From: Elusimicrobiales bacterium
Lineage (GTDB): Bacteria; Elusimicrobiota; Elusimicrobia; Elusimicrobiales; Elusimicrobiaceae
DNA length: 64,000 nucleotides
Direction of reading: 5' to 3'
Assembly (NCBI GenBank): GCA_041651175.1
Contig: JBAZJT010000005.1
Location: 93,510-157,509 of the forward strand
Every line of letters begins with the position of its first letter. Position 1 is the first letter of the stretch. The position numbers and the translations under genes were made by a program. The notes under the pieces were generated by a model, which did not search any database, had not been told where the DNA came from, and saw only the letters and a program-made list of their open reading frames with translations. Below, piece by piece: positions 8,513 through 16,728 of the stretch.

Positions 8513-10975
8513 TTAATCCTCTTTAAGGGCGGTTTTTTCCCTGGCTGTGCGCTGGCGCATGAACAGTGCGCCGGAGAAGCATTTCTGAACGCATATGGAG
8601 CAGCCGACGCAGCGCGCGGCGTCCGTGCGGGGGACTTTGTTTTTGTCCAGCTCTATCGCCATATACGAGCAGCGCGAGCAGTTGCCGCAATGCTGGCACA
8701 GGTCCGCGTTTACGTCGGAGATTTTCTTTTCCGGCGAAAGTTCCATAAAGCCCGTTACCGGATTGGGCAGCGCCCGCCCCACAAGTTCCGCTACGGATTT
8801 GATGCCGCGCTCTTTCATAAGAAAGCTGAGCCCGGAATGCAGCTCGTCTATGACGCCGCAGCCGTGCTTCACCGCCACGGTGCAGAACTGCACGGTGCGC
8901 GCGCCCAGCGCCAGGAAATCGGCGGCCTGCCTGTAATTCATCGGCCCGCCGTTGCCGGATACCGCCATCCCCATGCGCGAGACATTCGCCAAAGTCAGAT
9001 TGCTTATCGGCGCCACGCCCTCGCCGCTCATGCCCACGACTATGCCCTCTTCCCAGTTTTTTTTGGCGCCCTTGCGCAAGGCCAGCGCGGGGAAGGTGTT
9101 TGCCAGCGTAACCCCCGCCTTTTTCCCCGGATATTTTGCGAACGCCTCTTTTATCGCCGCCATTATCGGATATATGGAAGTAACCGCAGCCGTCAGCTTG
9201 AATAATTTCGGAATTTCCGGGTCGGAGACTTCCATGACCCAGCCGATTATTTTCGCGGTCAGTTCCGCGTCCTGGGAGACGATATCGCCCTTGGTGCCGT
9301 CGCCGCCCTGCGGGCAGGAGAGGCTGTATTCAATTCCCAAAGCTCCGGCGGCTTCCAGTTTTTTCGTGTTGGACTGCCAGACTTTTTTGTCGGCCTCGTC
9401 GTTGCCGGTTACCGGCCCGCCGGTGGAGGCCATGGTCAGCCTGTCTGGAAATTCGCGCCGCAGCCGCCCTATTTCGCCGCACACCCGGTCCAGATGATGG
9501 CCGGAGACATTGTCGCAGTTGCCGTAGGTGTTTTGGGTGAAAGCCACCATATATTCCGACGGGATGTGTATGGGGATATTGTCAAACGAGGTTTTCATCA
9601 CCCCGCCTGCCCAGCCGGCCTGATAGGCTTTGCGCATCTGTTCGTAACCGTCGCTGGGCGGCGCGGCGGAAAGCAGGAAAGGCGACAGTATTTTTCTGCC
9701 GAAAAATTCCGCCTCCAGCGGAACCGGCAGCAGATTCCGCCCCGCCAGCACGGCGCGGCTTTTGGCGGGGGCGGCCTTTTCAACCCGCTTTTTCTCGCCG
9801 GAAAGCCACTTGTCAACCGCAATGGCGACGTTTTTGCCGCTGGCGGCGGCCTCCACCACGGTGGACGGCCCCGCCGCCGCATCGCCTGCCACAAACACCT
9901 TTTCAGTGGGCGCAAACAACTGCGAGCTGCGCGCGCCCACCGCCACTATCACAAAGTCAAACCCCGCCAGCTCCTGCGCGGAATTTTTGGCGTCTTTTAC
10001 CGCCGAGGGCGAGAATTTCCGGCCCGACAGCTCCACGCGGACGGTTTTCAGCCCGGTTATTTTGCCTTTGGCGGAGATTATCTCCGCAATCCTGGTCCTG
10101 CCGCTTACGGCGATGCCCGCATCCAAAAGGCCGCGCAATTCCCCCTGCTCCAGCGGCATTTCGGAAAGTTTCTCCAGGCAGAACATCTCCACGCGCGCCG
10201 CGCCGCGGCGGGCGGCGGTTTCGGCGCAGTCGGCGGCGACTGCGCCGCCACCTATCACGGCCACCCGGTGGTTTTTAACATGGAATTTTCCCGGATGCCT
10301 TAGATACTCAACCCAGGAAACCGCCAAATTCTCCCCGGGTATGCCCAGCTTGAACGGCATGTCCAGCCCGGCGGCTATTATCACCGCGTCGTATTTGCCG
10401 GAGGGAGACAATTTTACGCCGGTTTTGAATGTTATTCTGCCAAGCGATTTGATGAAATCAATATCGCCTCTAAGCATCGCCTTGTCCAGCCGGAAATCCG
10501 GTACCAGCCCCGCCATGCCGCCGGCGGTTTTTTCGCGCTCGTAAACGTCAACGGCATAGCCTTTTTGCGCCAGCACGGCGGCGGCGGCCAGCCCCGCCGG
10601 CCCCGCGCCCGCCACCGCCACTTTTTTGCCGTTGGGTTTTGCGGCGGCAAACTCCGGCAGCGCGCCCAGTTCGCGCGCTTTGGCTATTATCGCCGCCTGC
10701 GCGGCGGGGATATTGACCGGCGCGTCAAATGTTTTGCGCGCACAGGCGGCCATGCAGTGCTTTTCCGGGCAGACAAGCCCGCAAACCCCGCCCAGCGGAT
10801 TATTGCCCAGGATAAGCGCGGCGGCGCGCCCGTAATCGCTTTTGCCGCCCACGGCGGCGGCCATCAGGAAGTCTGCGGGCGAGCAGTCCGCCGGGCAGGC
10901 TTCTTTGCAGGGTTTTTCCTCGCAATACTGGCATCTGGCGATTTCGTTTTTAAGCTGAGCTTCGGTCAATGTCAT
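8513..10975 (-). CDS. Single-chain dihydropyrimidine dehydrogenase-like flavo-iron-sulfur oxidoreductase
   Basis: 820 residues from MTLTEAQLKN, whose ATG overlaps the upstream stop as ATGA. Order of domains: N-terminal cysteine-rich iron-sulfur region (CQYCEEKPCKEACPADC, then CGLVCPEKHCMAAC); an FAD/NAD(P)-binding GltD-like part (GAGPAGLAAA, later AVIGGGAVAADCAETA); a dihydroorotate dehydrogenase-like FMN barrel (TASTGGPVTGNDEA near residue 500, LSCPQGGDG); and a C-terminal two-cluster ferredoxin (CQHCGNCSRC, CVGCSICVQKC). This is the layout of eukaryotic DPD, whereas many bacteria split it into PreT and PreA. It would reduce or oxidise a pyrimidine or related ring with NAD(P)H. Position between a PLP lyase and ssnA supports nucleobase catabolism. 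Confidence 0.75.
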   Translation of the reverse strand: MTLTEAQLKNEIARCQYCEEKPCKEACPADCSPADFLMAAAVGGKSDYGRAAALILGNNPLGGVCGLVCPEKHCMAACARKTFDAPVNIPAAQAAIIAKARELGALPEFAAAKPNGKKVAVAGAGPAGLAAAAVLAQKGYAVDVYEREKTAGGMAGLVPDFRLDKAMLRGDIDFIKSLGRITFKTGVKLSPSGKYDAVIIAAGLDMPFKLGIPGENLAVSWVEYLRHPGKFHVKNHRVAVIGGGAVAADCAETAARRGAARVEMFCLEKLSEMPLEQGELRGLLDAGIAVSGRTRIAEIISAKGKITGLKTVRVELSGRKFSPSAVKDAKNSAQELAGFDFVIVAVGARSSQLFAPTEKVFVAGDAAAGPSTVVEAAASGKNVAIAVDKWLSGEKKRVEKAAPAKSRAVLAGRNLLPVPLEAEFFGRKILSPFLLSAAPPSDGYEQMRKAYQAGWAGGVMKTSFDNIPIHIPSEYMVAFTQNTYGNCDNVSGHHLDRVCGEIGRLRREFPDRLTMASTGGPVTGNDEADKKVWQSNTKKLEAAGALGIEYSLSCPQGGDGTKGDIVSQDAELTAKIIGWVMEVSDPEIPKLFKLTAAVTSIYPIMAAIKEAFAKYPGKKAGVTLANTFPALALRKGAKKNWEEGIVVGMSGEGVAPISNLTLANVSRMGMAVSGNGGPMNYRQAADFLALGARTVQFCTVAVKHGCGVIDELHSGLSFLMKERGIKSVAELVGRALPNPVTGFMELSPEKKISDVNADLCQHCGNCSRCSYMAIELDKNKVPRTDAARCVGCSICVQKCFSGALFMRQRTAREKTALKED

Positions 10976-12417
10976 AACACACCCGCTGTTTTGTTGAATT
11001 TGACGATGAGCTTGTCCCACTCGTCCGCGAGCGCGAATGTCTCGTCCCAGAAACCCGGCTCCCAGAGGCGGCGCAGTTCATCCGATGTCCGGCCCTGCTG
11101 TTCCACCCAGGTGAAATACTTCAGGTTGTGCAGCGCCTTGCGGTCGGTAAACGAAAGCTCGCGCATATAATCAACCGTCGCGCCCAGCAGCCGCCGCTCC
11201 ATGTCGGCGACGGCATTGTCATGGGTGTATCTGCCGCGCCCGGCTGCAAGTTCGGCCAGACGGGATTTGTAGAGGTCCATGGAATCCGTAAACACGGTGA
11301 AAACCACATCCCTCTCGCCAAGCTCGTAATATTTAGCCAGCTTGATAGCCGACAGCGTGTTTGAAATGCCGGAAATCCCCAGCAGCGGCAGCTTGTCTAT
11401 CACGGAGGCGGGAACGCCGGATGCCGCCAGCGTCTTTTTGCCCTCCGGCTCGTTGAAAAGCCGCAGCAGGCGCATGCAATTCTCATCGTCTACGGCGACG
11501 ACCATGTCCGTGTTGCGGACATTATGCACCCAGGGGATATGCTTGTCGCCGATGCCTTCAATGCGGTGCTCGCCGAAACCGTTAAGCAGCAGGGTGGGGC
11601 ATTGCAAAGCCTCGGAGGCGGCGACTTTCATGCCGGGGAATTTTTTCTTGAGATAATCGCCCGCCGCGATAGTCCCCGCAGAGCCGGTGGCAGACACATA
11701 CCCCGCCATAGCGGCCCCTTTAAGCGAGGAGAACACCTCCTCAATCGCCGGGCCGGTGACGTGATAATGCCATATCGGATTGCCGAACTCCTCAAACTGG
11801 TTGAAAATAACGCAGTCCTTGCGCGTCTTTTTTATCTCCCAGCACTTGTCGTAGATTTCCTTGACGTTGGATTCGGTTCCCGGCGTGGCAATCACCTCCG
11901 CGCCGATGGATTTAAGCCATTCAAACCGCTCCCTGCTCATCCCTTCGGGCAGAATGGCGACGGCGGGCGCGCCCAGCAGCGCGCTGTCAAAGGCTCCGCC
12001 GCGGCAGTAATTGCCGGTGGAGGGCCAGACGGCCTTTTGCGACGCGGGGTTGAACTCGCCGCTTACAAGCCGCGGGACAAGGCAGCCGAAGGCCGCTCCC
12101 ACTTTATGCGCCCCCGTCGGGAAATACTTGCCGATAAGTCCGATAATCCGGGCCTTTACGCCGGTAAGCGAAGAAGGCAGCTCAAGATAATTGACCCCGC
12201 CGTAAAGCCCGGTTTCAATGTCGTTATGCCAGCCGATGCGGAACAGATTGACGGGGTCCACCGCCCACAAATCGGTTTTTTTAAGCCGGGCCTTGATTTT
12301 ATCCGGCACCAGCCCCGGCTCGCGCAGTTGGCGAAAAGTAGGGATGATAATTCCGCGCTCCCTGCACCGCCGCGCGGTCTTTTCCAGAACAGCAGCATTG
12401 ATTTTAATTTTAGCCAT
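10972..12417 (-). CDS. PLP-dependent lyase/synthase, fold type II (TrpB/cysteine synthase-like)
   Basis: About 481 residues from MAKIKINAAVL; 16 extra in-frame residues upstream up to 12465 are possible. PLP Lys lies in the TGAHKVG motif, as in TrpB (TGAHK), followed by the phosphate/Asn loop PSTGNYCRGG and a glycine-rich SATGSAGTIAAGD stretch. It is longer than cysteine synthases, with a C-terminal helical extension ending FNKTAGVL. In E. coli the ygeX diaminopropionate ammonia-lyase of the same fold accompanies ygfK and ssnA; here too the lyase precedes a DPD-like gene and ssnA, so an ammonia-lyase role is a reasonable inference. I cannot name the substrate. Confidence 0.65.
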   Translation of the reverse strand: MAKIKINAAVLEKTARRCRERGIIIPTFRQLREPGLVPDKIKARLKKTDLWAVDPVNLFRIGWHNDIETGLYGGVNYLELPSSLTGVKARIIGLIGKYFPTGAHKVGAAFGCLVPRLVSGEFNPASQKAVWPSTGNYCRGGAFDSALLGAPAVAILPEGMSRERFEWLKSIGAEVIATPGTESNVKEIYDKCWEIKKTRKDCVIFNQFEEFGNPIWHYHVTGPAIEEVFSSLKGAAMAGYVSATGSAGTIAAGDYLKKKFPGMKVAASEALQCPTLLLNGFGEHRIEGIGDKHIPWVHNVRNTDMVVAVDDENCMRLLRLFNEPEGKKTLAASGVPASVIDKLPLLGISGISNTLSAIKLAKYYELGERDVVFTVFTDSMDLYKSRLAELAAGRGRYTHDNAVADMERRLLGATVDYMRELSFTDRKALHNLKYFTWVEQQGRTSDELRRLWEPGFWDETFALADEWDKLIVKFNKTAGVL

Positions 12418-12510
12418 GCCACACAATACAAAAATCCCGCCCCCTCCGTCATGCGCTTTAAGCAATTTGATAGAATGCGTCTGTTGCGATTCTCATTTGG
12501 GAGGAATAAT

Positions 12511-13425
12511 ATGCCAATTCCCGATTATCAATCAATAATGCTGCCTTTGCTGAAATTCTGCGCGGACGGACAGGAGCATTCCATAAAATCAGCAAGCGAA
12601 CATGTCGCCAACGCTTTTAAGCTTACGGAGCAGGAAAAGAAAGAACTACTGCCGTCACAAACACAAACTGTGATATACAGCCGCACTTCGTGGGCGAGAA
12701 CGTACTTGAGCAAAGCTGGATTATTAGCGGCACCGAAGAAGGCTCATCTCATCATCACTACCGAAGGGGTTGAAGTCTTGGGACAGAACCCCGAAAAAAT
12801 AGATAACAAGTTTTTAACCCGGTTTCCACAATTTGCTGAATTCAAAAAAGCACAGACTAAAAACCTCAACAACACGCGCAAGAAAGAGGACTTGCTAGAG
12901 AACCCTGTCACGCCCAACGAATCTCTTTACAATAGCTACCAGGAAATACGCCAGCAATTGTCCCAAGAGGTGCTATCAACAGTCAAAAAAAGCTCCCCCG
13001 CATTTTTTGAAAGATTGGTGCTTGATGTGCTGTTAAAGATGGGATACGGCGGCTCGCTTGCAGACGCGGGAGAAGCCGTTGGCAGAACAGGCGACGGCGG
13101 CATAGATGGAATAATTAAGGAAGACAAATTAGGACTGGACGTGATTTATGTGCAGGCGAAAAGATGGGATGGTTCGGTCGGCTCAAAAGAAATCAGGGAT
13201 TTTGTCGGCGCACTGGAGGGGAAAAGAGCGAATAAGGGCGTTTTCATCACAACATCCGCGTTTACCGACGAGTCAGGGGAATACGTAAAGACAATCGGGA
13301 AAAAAGTGGTTCTTATAGACGGAGCCAAACTCGTTGAACTGATGATAGACAACGACGTCGGCGTATCCACTGTCAGCAGTTACTTTATCAAAAAAATTGA
13401 CAGCGACTATTTTGAGGAAGAATGA
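12511..13425 (+). CDS. mrr: Mrr family restriction endonuclease
   Basis: 304 residues from ATG 12511, chosen because GGGAGGA precedes it and the longer upstream frame is only the shadow of the opposite-strand lyase. Residues about 1-95 resemble the Mrr N-terminal winged-helix domain; residues about 160-290 are the Mrr catalytic domain with MGYGG, GDGGIDGII (Asp near 196) and VQAKRW (QxK near 214), the Mrr form of the PD-(D/E)xK site. Mrr enzymes are type IV nucleases cutting DNA methylated by foreign enzymes. The gene stands alone between divergently and co-oriented metabolic genes, and its base composition is less GC-rich than its neighbours, suggesting acquisition by transfer. Confidence 0.88.
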   Translation: MPIPDYQSIMLPLLKFCADGQEHSIKSASEHVANAFKLTEQEKKELLPSQTQTVIYSRTSWARTYLSKAGLLAAPKKAHLIITTEGVEVLGQNPEKIDNKFLTRFPQFAEFKKAQTKNLNNTRKKEDLLENPVTPNESLYNSYQEIRQQLSQEVLSTVKKSSPAFFERLVLDVLLKMGYGGSLADAGEAVGRTGDGGIDGIIKEDKLGLDVIYVQAKRWDGSVGSKEIRDFVGALEGKRANKGVFITTSAFTDESGEYVKTIGKKVVLIDGAKLVELMIDNDVGVSTVSSYFIKKIDSDYFEEE

Positions 13426-13514
13426 AACCACGCATTGACGGCGCCATTGAAAAGGGCGGGACCCCACTATTTCCCCTTGCCTTGCCGCATTCTGAAAATT
13501 GATACAATTGGCGA

Positions 13515-14069
13515 ATGAAGATACTCAAAGCCACAATGGTTGCCGCAACCACCGTTGCCGGTTGCTTTGCCGGCGCTTGCGCCGCGGCGGACGGCGCAAA
13601 AACCGCGGAACCGCCCGCCGTCAAAAACGGCTCAGCCGGTCGGAATACCAATTTTTCGCTTGCAACCTGCGACGGGAAAACCGTTTCGCTGGATAATTAC
13701 GCCGGCAAGCCCGTGCTGGTCATTTTCATGAGTTCCACCTGCATTGACTGCAAAAACGCCGCCCCGACCATGAAAAAACTCGCCGAAACCTACGGCCCCA
13801 AGGGAATAGCCGTCGTCGGCCTGGCGATGGACACCGCAGCCGCGCCTATGCGCGAGTTCGCGCAGAAATACCAACTGGCCTTCCCCATCGGCCTCAACGG
13901 GAAACCCGTCGCTAAAAATTACCGCTCGCGCGGAGTGCCTAATTTTTACCTGCTGGACAAAACCCATTCCATCGCCAAATTCTGGTACGGCGCGGACGGC
14001 GGCAGCGCATACGAGAAAGACATGTTCAACACCCTGGACGAAATGGCGGCAAGGCTGGCCGCGAAATAA
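13515..14069 (+). CDS. TlpA/ResA-like thioredoxin-fold protein, exported, possible lipoprotein
   Basis: 184 residues. The N-terminus is a signal peptide with a possible lipobox ending at Cys17 (TVAGC). The remainder is an AhpC/TSA-thioredoxin fold: NFSLATCDGKTVSLDNYAGK, then SSTCIDCKNAAP giving the redox pair C76-x-x-C79, and the cis-Pro loop RGVPNFYLLD. Such proteins reduce disulfides in the periplasm. The hydB gene starts at the very next base after its stop, so it looks like the first gene of the hydrogenase operon, though the hydrogenase itself is cytoplasmic and the functional link is unclear. A TACAAT -10-like box lies 6 bases before the ATG. Confidence 0.75.
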   Translation: MKILKATMVAATTVAGCFAGACAAADGAKTAEPPAVKNGSAGRNTNFSLATCDGKTVSLDNYAGKPVLVIFMSSTCIDCKNAAPTMKKLAETYGPKGIAVVGLAMDTAAAPMREFAQKYQLAFPIGLNGKPVAKNYRSRGVPNFYLLDKTHSIAKFWYGADGGSAYEKDMFNTLDEMAARLAAK

Positions 14070-15149
14070 ATGAAGCGGTATTCGCTTAAACTGGACCAAT
14101 TGTTTGCCGCGCTGGCGCGCGCGGGATACGCGGTTAAAGGCCCGCGCCTCAAAGACGGCGATATTGTGCTGGGCGATATTGCCTCGCCGGCGGATTTGCC
14201 TGCCGGGTATAAAGACGAGCAGTCGCCGGGGCGGTACCGTCTCACGAGCGGCGGGGGGGAGTATTTCGGCGCGGTAAACTATCAGCCGTCCTGGAAAGAA
14301 CTTTTGTTTTTGCAGCGCGAGACAATCTGGCGCGCGCAGAAAGGCGCGGGCGGGTTTTCCGCAGAACCGGAGAAAATCTCCGCGCCGAAGACAGCTTTTC
14401 TCGGTGTGCGGCCATGCGATATGGCGGCAATCAAAATTCAGGACAGGGTTTTCTCCGGCGGGGAATATGCGGACGCGCGCTACCGCGCGCGGCGCGATAA
14501 CGTCCTTATAATAGCGGCCAACTGTACGCGGGCCTGCGCAAACTGCTTTTGCGCCTCAATGGGAACGGGGCCGGACGCCGGGGACGGCTGCGACATCGCG
14601 CTGACCGAGACGGGGGAATCTTTTGTCGCGCAGGCCGGTTCCGCCGCGGGGGAATCGCTGCTTAAGAAATGCGCCGCCGCCTCAAAAAAGCAAATCGCGC
14701 AGGCGGATGCGCTGGTGGCGGCGGCGCGCGCCGCGATAACAAAGCAGCTTGACGCCAAAAACATAAAACGGCTTTTGCAGGACAATCAGGAGCATCCCCG
14801 CTGGAAAGAAACCGGCAAACGCTGCCTCAACTGCGCCAACTGCACCATGGTATGCCCGACGTGTTTCTGCTCGGTCATGGAGGATTACACCTCGCTTGAC
14901 GGCAAACAATCCTGGCGGACGCGGCGGGCGGATTCGTGCTTTACTATGGATTTTTCGCATATTCACGGCTGCGGCAGCGTCAGATATTCCGCCAAATCGC
15001 GCTACCGGCAGTGGATGACGCACAAACTGGCGCACTGGCATGACCAGTTCGGCTCGTCCGGCTGCGTGGGCTGCGGACGGTGCATAACCTGGTGCCCCGT
15101 CGGGATAGATATAACGGAGGAGGCGGCGGCTATTGCCGGAAAGCCATGA
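14070..15149 (+). CDS. hydB: [NiFe] hydrogenase (group 3b / sulfhydrogenase) iron-sulfur subunit beta
   Basis: 359 residues. Electron-transfer subunit of a soluble bidirectional hydrogenase related to Pyrococcus sulfhydrogenase. An N-terminal domain shared with anaerobic sulfite reductase subunit A (VRPCDMAAIKIQD near residue 112, then NCTRACANCFC) is followed by two ferredoxin-type cluster motifs, CLNCANCTMVCPTCFC (near 252) and CVGCGRCITWCPVGID (near 330). It starts directly after the thioredoxin-like gene and its stop overlaps the hydG start as ATGA, giving the usual order hydB-hydG-hydD-hydA. Confidence 0.88.
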   Translation: MKRYSLKLDQLFAALARAGYAVKGPRLKDGDIVLGDIASPADLPAGYKDEQSPGRYRLTSGGGEYFGAVNYQPSWKELLFLQRETIWRAQKGAGGFSAEPEKISAPKTAFLGVRPCDMAAIKIQDRVFSGGEYADARYRARRDNVLIIAANCTRACANCFCASMGTGPDAGDGCDIALTETGESFVAQAGSAAGESLLKKCAAASKKQIAQADALVAAARAAITKQLDAKNIKRLLQDNQEHPRWKETGKRCLNCANCTMVCPTCFCSVMEDYTSLDGKQSWRTRRADSCFTMDFSHIHGCGSVRYSAKSRYRQWMTHKLAHWHDQFGSSGCVGCGRCITWCPVGIDITEEAAAIAGKP

Positions 15150-15961
15150 AAGAACAGTTGCTGCCGCGCAATTTCGTAATCACCCAAACCGCGCGGGAAA
15201 CGGCGGATATTTTTACGTGGAAGCTAAAGCCGCAGGACGGGAAAAAATTTGTTTTCAAGCCGGGGCAGTATAACATGATTTACGTCTACGGCGTTGGCGA
15301 AGCCCCTATTTCAATAAGCGGCGGACCGGATGAACTGGTTCACACCACGCGCGCGGTGGGCCGCGTTACCAACGCGATGGCCGCTTTGAAAAAAGGCGCG
15401 GTTGTCGGCGTGCGCGGGCCTTTCGGAACCACCTGGCCGATGGACAAGCTGGAAGGCAAGGATATTATTTTCGCGGCGGGCGGAATCGGGCTTGCGCCGC
15501 TGCGCCCGGCAATTTATCATGTCTTGAACAACCGCGAAAAATACGGGCGGTGTTCGCTGCTAATCGGCGCGAAAAAGCCGGAGGAGCTTATTTACCGGCG
15601 GGAAATTTCGCAATGGCGCGCCCGCATGGATATTGAGGTCATGGTTACAGTGGACTCCGCCGGAAAAGACTGGCGCGGCAACACCGGCGTGGTGACAACG
15701 CTCATCCCGCGCGCGGCTTTTGACCCGGCCAAAACCGCCGCCCTTGTCTGCGGGCCGGAAATCATGATGCGCTTTGCGGTAAAAGAGCTTTGCGCGCGCG
15801 GCGTTTCCGAGGAGAATATCCACGTTACGCTGGAGCGCAATATGAAATGCGGGCTTGGCCTGTGCGGCCACTGCCAGTTGGGGCCGGTGTTTGTGTGCAA
15901 GGACGGGCCGGTGTTCCGGTACGACGGGATAAAACAATGGTTTCTTCAAAAAGAGGCGTAA
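15146..15961 (+). CDS. hydG: Group 3b hydrogenase FAD/NAD(P)-binding subunit gamma
   Basis: 271 residues from MKEQLLPRNF; ATG overlaps the hydB stop (ATGA). Ferredoxin-NADP reductase-like: FAD region with KPGQYNMIYVYGVGEAPISIS, NAD(P) region with FAAGGIGLAPLRPAI, and a C-terminal [2Fe-2S] site MKCGLGLCGHCQLGP with a further Cys in FVCKDG. It moves electrons between the hydrogenase clusters and NAD(P)H. This hydG is the sulfhydrogenase gamma subunit and should not be confused with the radical-SAM maturase HydG of [FeFe] hydrogenase, whose partner hydF is elsewhere in this window. The end overlaps hydD by 25 bases. Confidence 0.9.
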   Translation: MKEQLLPRNFVITQTARETADIFTWKLKPQDGKKFVFKPGQYNMIYVYGVGEAPISISGGPDELVHTTRAVGRVTNAMAALKKGAVVGVRGPFGTTWPMDKLEGKDIIFAAGGIGLAPLRPAIYHVLNNREKYGRCSLLIGAKKPEELIYRREISQWRARMDIEVMVTVDSAGKDWRGNTGVVTTLIPRAAFDPAKTAALVCGPEIMMRFAVKELCARGVSEENIHVTLERNMKCGLGLCGHCQLGPVFVCKDGPVFRYDGIKQWFLQKEA

Positions 15962-16728
15962 AACCGAAACTGGCCGTCTATAAACTGGCGTCCTGCGATG
16001 GCTGCCAGCTCAGCCTGCTGGATTGCGAGGACGAGATTCTGCCGATAGCGGAGCTTGTCCACATAGCCAATTTCCCGGAGGCGACGCGCGCATTCGCAAA
16101 GGGGCCCTACGAACTCGCCCTGGTGGAAGGCTCCGTCTGCCGGCAGCATGAACTGGAACTGGTAAAGCAAATCCGCGCGGAGGCTAAATTTCTGGTCGCC
16201 ATCGGCGCATGCGCGACGGCGGGGGGGATACAGGGGCTGCGCAATTTCGCGGATATAAATGAGTACGTCTCTTTTGTCTACGCCAAGCCGGAATATATCA
16301 AAACCCTGGCGGTGTCCACGCCGGTGTCGGCGCATATAAAGGTGGATTTTGAGCTGCGCGGCTGCCCGGTGAACAAAGAGCAACTGGTGGAGGTCGTGAA
16401 CGCATTCCTCAACAGGCGCGTGCCCAATGTAACGGCGCGCAGCGTCTGCATGGAATGCAAGGCGCGCAAAACGGTGTGCGTTCAGGTCGCAAACGGGACG
16501 CCGTGCATGGGGCCGGTAACGCATTCCGGCTGCGGCGCGATTTGCCCGGCATACGGCAGGGGCTGCTACGGCTGCTTCGGCCCCAAGGAAACGGCCTCGC
16601 CCGCCTCGCTGTCGGCATGGTGGAAGGATAAGCTGGGCGCGGATTCGGATTTTGTCAAACGCTCGTTTCGGACATACAATGCCTGCTCGCCGGAATTCCT
16701 GGCAGAGAGCGAAAAACATGAAAGCTAA
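15937..16728 (+). CDS. hydD: Group 3b [NiFe] hydrogenase small subunit delta
   Basis: 263 residues from MVSSKRGVKPK, an ATG inside the end of hydG. Cluster ligands are visible in order: SCDGCQLSLLDCE (proximal), GACATAGGIQGLRN, RGCPVNKEQL, then CMECKARKTVC, PCMGPVTHSGCGAICP and GCYGCFGP. No Tat signal peptide is present, so the enzyme is cytoplasmic. Together with HydA it forms the hydrogen-activating heterodimer. The gene overlaps hydA by 11 bases, consistent with strict coupling and equal amounts of the two subunits. Confidence 0.92.
   Translation: MVSSKRGVKPKLAVYKLASCDGCQLSLLDCEDEILPIAELVHIANFPEATRAFAKGPYELALVEGSVCRQHELELVKQIRAEAKFLVAIGACATAGGIQGLRNFADINEYVSFVYAKPEYIKTLAVSTPVSAHIKVDFELRGCPVNKEQLVEVVNAFLNRRVPNVTARSVCMECKARKTVCVQVANGTPCMGPVTHSGCGAICPAYGRGCYGCFGPKETASPASLSAWWKDKLGADSDFVKRSFRTYNACSPEFLAESEKHES

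Noticed and set aside
11524..12510. N-terminal 330-residue extension of Mrr
   Set aside because: It is antisense to the PLP enzyme, reads as shadow sequence, and a strong ribosome site marks the start at 12511.
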